From Pocillopora verrucosa (taxonomy: Eukaryota > Cnidaria > Anthozoa > Scleractinia > Pocilloporidae): a stretch of 64,000 nucleotides of DNA. Positions 46,560-57,602 of the stretch are shown here, piece after piece (within the stretch, counting starts at the first letter, position 1; each line of letters starts with the position of its first letter). Location: the NCBI RefSeq assembly GCF_036669915.1, contig NC_089312.1, forward strand, positions 29,540,492 through 29,604,491, in the 5' to 3' direction. The notes under the pieces are model-generated. The model saw only the letters and a program-made list of their open reading frames with translations, was not told the DNA's origin and made no database searches. A program made the position numbers and the translations under genes.

Positions 46560-49223
46560 ATGGTTCTTCAACGGTGTCTTGCTTGTAATTTATTGGTAAG
46601 TGACGAGATTAGTAGTGAATGATCGATGTTTTTCATCACTATGCTAAATATAGCTATATAGTTTGAAACCTCTTTCTCTCTATTTTTCGATCTTGAACAT
46701 TTTAACTGGGTAAACCGATTCCAGAATCATTGAAAACAAGCGCGAAATGATGACGTTTACTTTTTGTCTCGGAGTTAGCCAACAAGAAAAAAAAAATTCT
46801 GCTTTAGTTTTCTACAGTACAGTTTCGTTGCTTCGTTGAAAATAATTTCTTGAAGGAATTGCTTGCCACAGCTAGCTTCAAGTGAGTCCAATGTCAGACA
46901 TCATTAAGATGAGTGTGTTTTTGAATATTTTTTTCATGAAATGTTCTTAACAGCTGTTTACTAGAGAAATACTTTGAACCTTCCCAGACTGCGATCAAAC
47001 TCTATTCGCCAAGAAAACGTCATATTTGAAAAACAAAAGTACAAAAATTAATGAAATAAAAAAAGGAGCTAGAGTGAGGTTGTTATGATGAATTGACTCT
47101 GAAGAAGACATATCACGGGGAAAAATGGATAGGAGCAGTAAATTTTTACTGATAGGTGTCAATATCGAGGATCCACGTAATGTCTTAAACAATAATGCAT
47201 CATATACTTTGCTTCTTAGGAATCACAATTATCTTCGTACAGTTATCTCTAGTTCCCCTTAAATCAGTGCTGTCTTTGTTATGTCTTACCAATGAAACTA
47301 ACTTATTTAGGTGTATTTAGCATTTTTTTAGATCTCTCAAGGATAGTTATATATACATCAGTAAAATAACGTAACACAAGAGATTATAATATTACGATCC
47401 CTTGCGTATTTTGATGGGAAATCTTCTGATCGTGACTTCCTCCATGTAGCTATTGCGAAAGAAAACGTTTTATGATCCTTCCTTATTGAGGATTAGTTTC
47501 AGAGGTCTTTCCATCTCTCAAATTGAAGAAATATCAAACACCGTGTTTTAAATCATCATTTTTTGCCCTAAATATCAATGTGCCTTGATTCTGATTTTCT
47601 TGGGTACTAATATTTTCTACTCGACAGAGCTAGACAATTTAAAAAATGAAGTTAGAATCTTAAGGGCCGACTAACCCCTTAGGGTTACAGCAACTTACAT
47701 ATTTAAAGTGGCTCCAATTCACGTTTTACGTGCACATTTCTTGCTAAAAGTCGATCTGATTGATGCTTTTCACCAATTTTCATTACTTATAATATATATC
47801 GCACTTTTAATTTTTGGTCTGCAAAGGGCCGCAATTCTTTGAAGGCCTGTATTCAGTTGAAGCGTGTGATCGGAGTCTTACGTGTATTGAGTTTGAGCTT
47901 GAAAAGATCGCATTAAGCGATTTTAAAAAGTGATATAATATATACACAACTTATTAATTAGAACTTACTTGAGCTACAACTGACTTGATCGGTAGATAAC
48001 TGGATCATCAAAATCATGCGTGTGTGGTCACGTCTTTGAGGACACGTCTCGTCACATTGGAGGAAAACGATATTCAGGTATTAAAACAATGTATTCCCTA
48101 TTCCAGATTTTTCTTTTCCGAAATGACTTGGATGTGTGGTTAAGCCTGCGAAAAAATTTAACTTGTTCCAGGTCTTCAGTTGGTAACCAAAATCTTGACT
48201 ATCTTGTGTTCAAAAAGATTCTAAAATTTCTCTGACAGTGATTGCGGATCATTTATGAAAAAATATCCCGTGTTTGTGACACCGCCATAAGGCAGTTTAT
48301 TTAAAATGTCTTGGATGCCCTTAGGTCGTCTCTTTTAATAATAATTCAATTTCTCTGGTTTTCTTTCTCATATTTTGGTTTTACTAGAATACCGAGCCAT
48401 GTTGTATTCTCGACTGGAATTTAAGAGACAGAAAAGAGAAGCCAGGGAAAGCAAAAAGGCGAAGGCATATCAACAGGAACCATCAATGAAACACAAGGTA
48501 ACTGATTGACAAAAATTCTGATTGGCTTTTATAAAAAATTATTTTTTTCGAGACTGAGAAGTCACCAGCGTAAACGTAAATGAAATTCCCCGATGATAGG
48601 TTGCAGCAAAATGACTCTGAGGCGATATATCAAAACGATGGGCTCTCGGTGAGCTACAGTCACTCGTGAATTTTGAACGAAGGGAACTAATAACGGAACT
48701 GGATTAGCAAGTCAGTCCTACTTCCAAGACATAGTTTGAAATTCTCCTCTTTAGTTGCTGTACATATCGCTTGCTTTGAATTAGTTTAAAGAGTTTAAAA
48801 TAATAATAAAAAGGTTAAAATTTCTGACTGACAAGTTTGGCTGCTGTTATCACCTGTTTTCTGGGTAATTTATTGACGTTGTGAGGGAGTATATTGCGTT
48901 TAATTAATGATTCGTCAATTTTAAAGGATAAAGAAATTCCCGGTTTTAGTTGCAAGGCCGCTTTTTGAAATTTCTTTCTACAGGAACAAAAGGCTGTAAC
49001 AACGAAAAAATCCCACTTTAAACCTGCAAGGCGACGAACAATAAGAAAAAGAAATTCAGCGAAAGGGAAAATTGGAAGGACATCATCATCGATAGTGAAA
49101 CAACATCCGGTCAAGAGCACGGAAGTTCCAAAAGAACTGTTGTCAAGATTTCCTGTTGCTCTCAAAGAAATAAACCGAAGACTTCTGGGACAAAATATGG
49201 TATGGATAGCATTGTGCAGTTGA
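46560..49223 (+). CDS. UPF0547 (C16orf87-like) protein, copy 7
   Basis: Four exons: 46560-46595, 47996-48077, 48388-48497 and 48984-49223, phases 0, 1, 0, giving 155 residues. Exon 1 is MVLQRCLACNLL. Exon 2 reads SKSCVCGHVFEDTSRHIGGK then RYS, with Tyr in place of the usual Phe. Exon 3 starts EYRAMLYSRLEFKRQKREA. Exon 4 is rich in Lys/Arg/Ser and ends VPKELLSRFPVALKEINRRL, GQNMVWIALCS. Exon 2 is 82 bases as in copy 8 (79 in copies 1-4 and 6), so copies 7 and 8 probably share a recent ancestor. AATAAA at 49350 is a likely poly(A) signal. Confidence 0.84.
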
Positions 49224-49620
49224 AGAGTCCAAACTGTTTGAGGCACTGGCACGAAAGCGAACTAAAATTCACGCGAAGGAAAACAGTCTTCAGTGATGCA
49301 AGAAGACCTCCCGAAACCTGCCGTTTGGAACGCGTGGCAAGGATATGAAAATAAAAGCGCTTTGAAAACAGGAAGTCCAAAACTGTATGACACGATTCAC
49401 GTTATTGGGCAAAGTTATTAACAGGAAAGGGAACATCAGAAATTCCTCTCTGTAACAAAACGTGAAGCTATTTTGGTTAAAGACTTCTCTTATCTTTTCA
49501 GGGCTATTTTAGAATTTGTAAATTTCCATTTTTATAATATTGTATTTCATCCAAAAATGGCTTCGTATAGGTGAATACCTAAAACCAATATGTGCCCAAT
49601 AACTCAAGGATTTCTTTAAA

Positions 49621-49685
49621 GGTATATCACTTCCAGAGACTCTCTGGAAGTGATATGCCTTCATCACATTTTCGGAAAATGTGAT
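49621..49685. repeat. Two adjacent perfect palindromes
   Basis: GGTATATCACTTCCAGAG pairs with CTCTGGAAGTGATATGCC across a very short loop. Three bases later, ATCACATTTTC pairs with GAAAATGTGAT. Both would form stable stems in DNA or RNA. They lie about 400 bases downstream of copy 7. Confidence 0.75.
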
Positions 49686-50429
49686 AAAGTAATCAAATAG
49701 AATTTTGAAGTGTTTTATCAGTAAAACTAATATCATTCAACAGAGGCCCATATCAAAACATTGTTATGCAAAAAGTAATGACGAGAAAGCGAAGTATCAG
49801 TTAAGCAGGATACCGTTTGATGCAGCACTCGTAATCTTTTCTCGAAAGTAAAATTATCAGAACTGTCTTACAGACAAAAACGAGAATAGATCCGTAGATT
49901 TGGGGAGTGAAAGAGTCAACTTATATTTCTGTTCACTCTTTTATAGCCGATCTTTTCATTCTCTATCCACATTGGTTTCCGATAAAATTGAAGCTGAATT
50001 GACTTCGTGAATTTAATATGTGTGTGTTGTTTTTTTATTCTGGTTTTTTTTTTTTCGTAAATGACGAGTTGGTATCAATATCACCATAATTGCTTATGGT
50101 TTCGTGCTGGGTTATTCCCCAGAGAAAGTGGAAAATGAAATGTGTTATTGTTAAAATCTGACTGGATTCCAACTATTTCGCAATATCGCAAGACCATAAC
50201 CACAACTAACTCTTTTACGGAAAATTGGTCATCTTTACAAGTTATTTATTGGAAAAACAGCGTAACAAATATACGAGAAAAGCAACACTAGATTGAGATA
50301 TATATATATCTTAAGTATTATTATACTGTACGTAAATTCCTAGATTAGTTTGTAACTTTTATTTTTCAATGAACCTCATTTTATTGACTTGAACTGAATT
50401 CAAATACCATAGGTTGATTTTACAAATTA

Positions 50430-50547
50430 TTTTGTTTATTATTTCACATTTTATTAGTTAATTGTAGGTCCACATCAGCCTCATGGCTGGCTGCCACTTT
50501 TGTAACCTGCATCACTAAATAAAATGATTGATTGATTGATTGATTGA
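50430..50547 (+). mobile_element. Possible 3' end of a non-LTR retrotransposon
   Basis: A segment with CATCAGCCTCATGGCTGGCT and AACCTGCATCACTAAATAAA ends in a short tandem (TGAT)n run (50524-50546). Ending in a tetranucleotide tail is typical of CR1/L2-like elements. No reverse transcriptase sequence is present, so this would be a 5'-truncated copy. Confidence 0.35.
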
Positions 50548-51739
50548 GGAGCAATAAGTAATCGGAGATTTCTTCTAATTCTTTTCACTACCAAAACATC
50601 TTTCTATCGTTATTCCTTCTCTCTCTTTCTAAACCAAGTTACTCTCCACTTTTTCCGCCGTCAAGCTCTGTCTCCTTCCTGAGCGGCTCCTCTTTTCTCA
50701 AAATAGAACGATATTGGGAACTGAACTAAGTTTATCAGATGTGAACTAATATAAAAATACTACAGACGTTTGATGGAGAAAAAAAGCTATAAAAGGACAA
50801 CCTTGCAGTTGAAACATCAAAACAATCCGTTTAAGAATTCTTTTATTGCCTGTGTCTGTGGTCCAACTAAAGTTGGTTCTTCCTTTCAGGCGCTGACATC
50901 TACTTTGAAATGCTTAGGTATACTTTGAACATCGCTCACAATGCTATTATCTTTCGCGACATGTACTTACAATGCCCAGTTTATCAAGACGCGGCATAAT
51001 AATTTGCATAAGAGATTTAGCTTTGAGAATACTTGAGTCGCTTCGCAGATTTTACATTTCGCCTCTCCGCTTCAAAAATTTTGACTAACATCGAAGCGAG
51101 CATCGCGAAGTAAGATGAAACATTTCATAGTTACTAGTTACTCACCCAGGAAACGAGACCCTTATGGGATATTCGCCAAGTCAATTTCAAAACGTCATCG
51201 GCGCACTTGATTACTATTTATAAAGTAACAAGTTCATTATTATACACTGGATAATACGAATTCTGAGAGACATTTCTCGGAGATTTGTTCCATGAAAAGA
51301 AGCCGTGAAATTCTCGTCCATTCGTCATCTCTAAGAAACGCATGTTAGTCCAATATTTTGTTTGTCAAAGCCTATTTTTTGTGCATCTATCAAAGCATTA
51401 ACTCCCCTGCGTTGCTATGCAGCGTTACGGATTTAAACATGTTTCTGCATGTTTACGTCAGAGCCAGATTCACCGGTCGTAAATTTTGTATTGTTTGGCT
51501 AAAAAAAATCAATAGGCGTGAGCCGACTACCTCCTACAGATTGGATGTAATACTGTTGTGTTTATTTTGAGCGATCATTTTTAAGTGTTCACTGAGCTAA
51601 ATCTGTTGGCGGTTAAAACAACGGCAGAGTAGGGAAAACTTGATGTCATCGCCGATATTGGGTCGCTTGCCGAATTTAAGAATTACCTTAGTTCATAAGC
51701 TTAGAAAGAACGTGCCAAGTTGTACAGTTAATTTTTTTA

Positions 51740-51850
51740 TTCTGTACTGTACTTATTGTAGCGTGCAATTTTTCTTTTGCATTTTGTAAGTGGCTGGTGT
51801 GTTGCCTAACCGGCTTTCACCGACCTAATTGAGATGATGAGATGATGATG
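51740..51850 (+). mobile_element. Possible retrotransposon tail with (GATGA)n
   Basis: GGCTGGTGTGTTGCCTAACC and GGCTTTCACCGACCTAATTG lead directly into GAGATGATGAGATGATGATG. The layout resembles a LINE or SINE 3' end with a simple-repeat tail. Confidence 0.35.
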
Positions 51851-52227
51851 AAGTGATCAAAAAGCTATGCCTAAAAGAATTTACAAAAATTACCCGGCTA
51901 TGATGGCGTTAAGTGTTTGGAACAGGCTGTAAGTTCTGTAGCACCGACAGCATAAATATAGGAAAAAGGACAAGTCATTTAATTGAATCATATCTTGTTT
52001 GAAAATTTTAAGATCTTAGGAAACAATGAAAAAAACAATAATGAAAATCAGGGACCATTACTTAACACTCTGCAATCTAGCTACCATGTGTTTTGCAAAC
52101 CTAGATTCCTTGTACTAAACCTATTACCCCAGGAGCGAAATGCAAACCTGTATGAACGGATCGCTTGGGCGATCGCTTACGTCTGTTGTAATTTTGTATT
52201 AGTCAGCATTGAAATACTTTTGAAATA

Positions 52228-52446
52228 ATGTCCGATAGCGTTGTATACTTACCTTCAGCAAGCTCTACCGAGAGTTGCGATACATCGTACTCAAGTTGTA
52301 GAGAAGAAATGGAAGTTGCGAGTACAATTCAGCCCTACGAAGGAGAACCGCGTGCATCAAACGAAGATTTCGACGAAGACCGACAAACACGGTTTATCGC
52401 CTGCGGTGTTCAGGTCAAGATTAGAACAAAAAACTCCCGTTACTGA
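52228..52446 (+). pseudogene. Possible fragment of a P2X7-C-domain type protein
   Basis: An ATG-started frame of 72 codons: an acidic Ser-rich start, then ASTIQPYEGEPRAS and NEDFDED. The PY..EP.AS-acidic pattern resembles the start of the P2X7 intracellular-domain proteins that are common and often transposon-linked in cnidarians. The cysteine-rich part that should follow is missing. Unknown otherwise; this may be chance. Confidence 0.2.
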
Positions 52447-53984
52447 ATGTTTAATTTGTCGCATTTGTGTTTTGTTTTCTAAGACGAAATATCTTTAAGA
52501 TTGGGTAGCTGTGTTCGTTTCCGTTGCCATAACATCTTATTCCATCGCACTAAATGCGGCGAAGATTCCTCTTGGTCTAGAGTTTCGTTGCTGCAGAGTT
52601 ATTCTCTTGGCAAACCAAAAGCTAACTTTTGACGAAAGAATCAGCTGTATCACGAGGCACGATAATTTTTCGCCGAGAAGTCATCGGTCAATTTCACTGC
52701 AAGTTGCTCCTTTCCTCATAGATTGCCAAGGCAGAGGAGATCGTCGTCGATCCGGTCAAACGGAAAACGAGTGAGTTTATAGTCATCTGATTCAAAACAC
52801 AATCTCAAATAGGGATTTTAATGGAGAAAAAATAATTAGTTTAAGTGCAGCATTGCCATATGACCCATTTCGCTCAATGGCAAATAACCGGACATCAGTA
52901 TGAATATTTCGTTTGCATCAACTTTCACACAGCACTTGGATTCGCAACCATCCAATAACATTTGTGTTTCTTTATTTATTACGTTGCAGTGCTGTTATCT
53001 ACTCTATCTACAAATAAAGTATTTCTGTTATTAAAATACGATGGAAACTACAATTGGTAGGATTTTCATACGATAAGAAAAGCGCAAATGTAGTCATGTG
53101 GAAAGACAAGGAGTATGAGTACATCTTGAGCGAGTGAAATAAACAGCTATAAGGTGCTCATGCACCATTCCTCGCTTGCGAAATGTCAGCCGAAAAGAAT
53201 GTTGAACAACCGAGTACGGTGTGGGAACAGGCCTCTTAATCAGCATTCTTTTTAGCTGAATTCATTGGTTATCTTCCCCCCCTGATTTGACTATTAGTAT
53301 GTGTTCTTAACAGCCGTCTTCGAAGCCGGTACGGAGCATAAGGCAGACGACATTGAAGAGTAAGATCTCCTCAATGTCGATGATCGAAACGCGTCCATTT
53401 TGGCCATACAGCTACATTCTTTGGAAAGCAGTATATAAAAATACCCGATATGTGTGTTTTATTCTTGTAGCGAACATAATTTGACGCTCCAGCCACGCAA
53501 TACGTTCATCCTTTCTTCTCAGTACATTCCTCCTTTCTCCACCATAGTTGCCGACGTGTCTTCATAGTTTTCATCGTCACAGCTATGTTGCACGATCATT
53601 TTAACCGCGCGCTTCAGAATGGCGACACTTTTTGGGCGCCAAATCTTATTTCAATGCACAAAAAAATGGTCAACGAGAACTCGCTAGGCGCTGAGGTCGA
53701 TTTTTTCTAATTTTAATTACTGCTATCAACCAGAAATGCAAAACAAAAAAATTTCGCGTTATAAGCACTTCAACCACAACCAGGCCACAGTTCCGTTTTA
53801 GAGTTCGTCTTAGCTTTGCTATTTTAACACCGGCCTTATTTAATAGTGGGCCACAGTGACGGGGGTAAAAACCCACGTCGGGCTAAACTGGTCTCAACCG
53901 CCGATGCATGTTTGCTTCCAGATAATTAGTAACGCGTCATGATGTGTCATCACAGGTCAGTCAAAGTACTGCTATTTGTGACAC

Positions 53985-53992
53985 TGACGTCA
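53985..53992. promoter_or_regulatory. Full CRE of copy 8 promoter
   Basis: TGACGTCA, ending 134 bases before the copy 8 ATG, in the context GACAC-TGACGTCA-TGA. Confidence 0.6.
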
Positions 53993-54126
53993 TGAATGGT
54001 TACCCAGTTTTCACGCGGCTTTGCATAAGGTTAAATATAATAGGATAACCAAATATTTACGACTTGAACGTTTCCAAGCAGTGAATAAAGAGCGACGGAG
54101 GAGAAGGCTTGAAAACTTGATTCATT

Positions 54127-56132
54127 ATGGTTCTTCAACAGTGCCTCGCTTGTAATAGTTTGGTAAGTCCCGTCACATTCTCGCCGTGATTCTGGTTTTG
54201 CAAAATCGAATTTTTGGTCGTTGCTTTTGAATTAGTGTGGAAGTCGGTGATGTGAACATTAATTCATTTCTTTGGTCGATTAAATAAACAAACTGGAAAT
54301 TTCGCAAGATTTAACGTCAGGCTTACGAAATTTTCCAAAGCAGTCTTATAATTCGCTTAAATCCTTGAATCGATATATATTTTCTTTGCCCAAGGTGCGT
54401 ACTAAACAGTAACACTACCAACTAGGTACAAGCCGCAAAATAATAACATTGATTTCCGTACGGATATTGCCTGTTAAAATGATACCGGGTCAGAAGCTCC
54501 CAAGAACTATGCGGAAGCCGACAAGACTCTGGAAGTGTTATTCCAGTTAACTGTAGAGGTCGGAATAGATCAAATAATTTCAGAGAAATTCTTTCAAACT
54601 TCCGTTTAAAAGCGACCAATGCGTTTAAGTCAAATTTTGAATAAGGATAGGATTATTGCATGTAATCAATTGATGATCACGGTTATGGTGATTTTACGTT
54701 CGACCGAGTATCTGATGCAGGGATACGACTGTTTTAGCGAAGCAGTCTACTCGATCTATTCTCACGAACAAGTCTCTATTCCTCAGATTACAGAAACATC
54801 AAGATCATGTGTGTGTGGCCACGTACTAGAAGATGCGCATCGCTTTATCGGAGGCAAACGTTTTTCAGGTACAACTGAATAACATTCTTATAAAGTGCGA
54901 GATAGGACTTACGAATAGCCATCGGATAAATCAAAAGCTCAGGGAGGTTTCGTTTTTGTTTAATAATCTGGAAAATTCTTATTTCTCTCCATCAATTTGT
55001 TCAGAATATCGAGCAGAACTTTACTCTCGTCTGGAGAGCAAAAGCAGGAAGAGAGAAGAACGTGAGATCAAAGAGCAAGCAAAACTCCAGCTTGGAAGAA
55101 AGGTATTATTTCTAAATATGCGACATGAGGAATTATGTAAACTACAGTATTGTTTATTTTCCGGATCTATTTTCTCGAAATCTCGAATCTCGGAAGACGT
55201 GACAGTCACCGGAGACGTGAGGTGAGCTCTGTTAGGAGGTCACGTTTCTACTTCCTTCTTCCTTTTAAGGAATATTATCACTGAATTAGTAAACAACCAA
55301 ACACCGCTCCAGCAATGTGGGCATAAAATCTCTCGCAACTGGCAAATAAGTTAAAGGCAAGTTGTTGCGAGTTCATTTGGTGTCAGACAGCATTGCAGCT
55401 TACAGAGTAAACTTTGGCGCTTGTTCGAACATAAGCATCTTACATTGTGTATCGCTAACTGTTTCCAAGAAACAAAGGACTGAAAAAACCAACCACAGGT
55501 AATTTACAGCTGAAAGATTTAGATTTTACGGTTTTAAAGTCTTGTGAGCCAAACGAATGAACGAGAGTTAGATGGATGATCGATAGGTGATGTATTTTGT
55601 GTCTTTTATGCTAATCGAGGACAAAGTACAGTAAATACATAGATTTAGTAGTAATTGCGTGGTGTAAATAACTTGTTGAACATTTTACAATCGCTAGGAG
55701 GAGCGCCGTTGTGTTATTTGAAAAGTGCAGTGGACTTGAAGAGTCCGCTGCCGAGGAACAAATTCATCTGAGCGCCAGAATGACCTCTCGACTTCAAATC
55801 CATTTCCCTAAACCGCAGGTCACGCTTTTCAAAAATGTAAATTAACTTTAATCGTCTTTTCGCAGAATATCATGGCAGGATCAGTGTCAGAACAACCAGG
55901 ATTCAAACCTCCCGTGAAAAGAAAGCCATTAGCAGCAAGGAAAACAAATAAGAAAAGACGAGTGAAGAGGGGAACATCTCGATTGCAAACAGGGCAGTCC
56001 GCAACTAAGCGGAATGATGGCAAAAGCAGTGTACCACCGGAACTTTTGTCAAGGCTTCCTGCTGCTCTGCAGGAGATTAATCGAAGAATACTGGGACAGA
56101 ACTTTATGTGGTTAGCGTTACAACTGGACTGA
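54127..56132 (+). CDS. UPF0547 (C16orf87-like) protein, copy 8
   Basis: Four exons: 54127-54162, 54787-54868, 55005-55102 and 55866-56132, phases 0, 1, 0, giving 160 residues. Exon 1 is MVLQQCLACNSL. Exon 2 reads ETSRSCVCGHVLEDAHRF and IGGKRFS. Exon 3 starts EYRAELYSRLESKSRKREER and is a charged likely helix. Exon 4 has basic VKRKPLAARKTNKKRRVKRG, suggesting a nuclear localisation signal, then VPPELLSRLPAALQEINRRI and GQNFMWLALQLD. It is the most compact and best-formed member and is useful as the reference. Distal AATAAA at about 56634 is possible. Family assignment rests on the shared CxxC, CxCG and terminal EINRR signature. Confidence 0.86.
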
Positions 56133-57602
56133 AACAAAAACTCTTTTTCCGGCTTGCAAGTACAGAAGTCTGGAAAATTTTATTTGAAGACCGGAAGATG
56201 AATGCAAGGTTTCCCTAACGGCTGAATCTTACCAAGTGGCTTTAATAACAGGAAGACATCGTAATGGAAGCAGAACGTGAAGGAATTTTATGGTTTTGAC
56301 CTGGAAAAGGCGGATGCGAAAAAGAATTGCTGATAAATAACCTATGGGCACAGAGCCAAATACAAAGTCATATTTTAGCTATAAAGCTTTCAGAGAAAAC
56401 TGCCGGGGAGGAGGTCGATAGCGAGCTGATTCTCTCCGCAAACGGAAGAATCTTCGATTAAGTTACGCGAACAGGACCCACACAACCTTTTTGTTTTGTT
56501 GTAAAAACATAGCAAAGATATTATTATGAACTTTTATTTAAATCCTTTTTATTGAGGAAAAAATGTAATTTCTTTGTAATACAAAGTTGTACAAAAAGAG
56601 AGTGATTGAACATCAAAATATCTTAAACCCAAAATAAAATTTCCATACAAAAAAATACCAGACGGGTGAAATAAAACCATAACCGTAGACTTCACTACAT
56701 ACTTGACCGATTCCTAATCATGTCACACTTCTCATAATTGTTGCAGTAATTCGTAAACCAATCTCAATCTCTACACTCTTTGCCATAGATTTCTCATAAT
56801 TTTAACTCAGAGAGTTTGGTGTTTGAACACATTCTTTCTTGTCATCACCTTTTTGATTCTGAGGGGAAAAATCACTTATTGGTCACAATTGGGAATGAAA
56901 GGGTTAATTTGTAGCGTAAAGCGGTTCATATAAAGCAAACAAATATTACGTTAATAATCCACTTTCTGTTTCACCTTCCTCGGCAAAAGCTCAGCAATAT
57001 TGTTTTTTTACCATGGCTTTTTGAACAAGTTACTACTTCAAGTTTACGAAAACCTTGGTGTTCGTCTAATAAATATAAAACTGCTTACTTTAATACTCGA
57101 TTTAAAAAGGTAATGCTTTATTCGACATGCAATTCTTACATGTCAAGAAAAGGCAAAGCAGACAGAGAAGCGAAGCACGCGCAGCCGACTAGTTAAACGA
57201 TTTTTTTTTTTTAACAGTACAAAGTAACCAACTGTTCAAATATCGTGTGATATTTGTACCCGATCCGCACGTTATTTGCTCTCTACGTAGTGCAGTTGAA
57301 TAGTACTTGGATTGATTAAAAAAAAATTCCCCTGAACTTAATTTTAATTTCATTTATATTTTAAACCCTTTATCGTATCGTTACTGTGTGAACAAAACAT
57401 TGCTGTAAAATATAGAATCTTGTATGTCTACGACGGATGACCCTTGAAATTGATAAGGTTAAATACCTTTGCTATAGGTGTTGTTATATCTCTGACGAAA
57501 TTCAACCGAATTAATTGAGATATAGGAATATCTTAGAATGGATCCCTCCGTTCAGTGTCGACCTCGAGAGCTACATCACCGATCCGTTAAAAGTCATCCA
57601 TC
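56133..57602. other. Intergenic region between copy 8 and the synaptotagmin
   Basis: Convergent 3' ends: copy 8 from the left and the synaptotagmin-like gene from the right. AT-rich with possible poly(A) signals on both strands; no gene seen. Confidence 0.6.

Larger units (their letters stand above)
49224..54126. other. Intergenic region between copies 7 and 8
   Basis: 4.9 kb. It contains paired palindromes at 49621-49685, two retrotransposon-tail-like ends at 50430-50547 and 51740-51850, a weak ORF at 52228, and faint exon-like matches to the gene family at about 50850 and 52135 (see findings). No intact gene is supported. Confidence 0.55.

Noticed and set aside
48815-49252. 145-codon minus-strand frame
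   Set aside because: Shadow of exon 4 of copy 7, whose plus-strand frame has the family signature and splice sites.
53348-53379. Small hairpin CGACATTGA...TCAATGTCG
   Set aside because: Nine-base arms with a 14-base loop and no second copy or neighbouring feature; likely chance.
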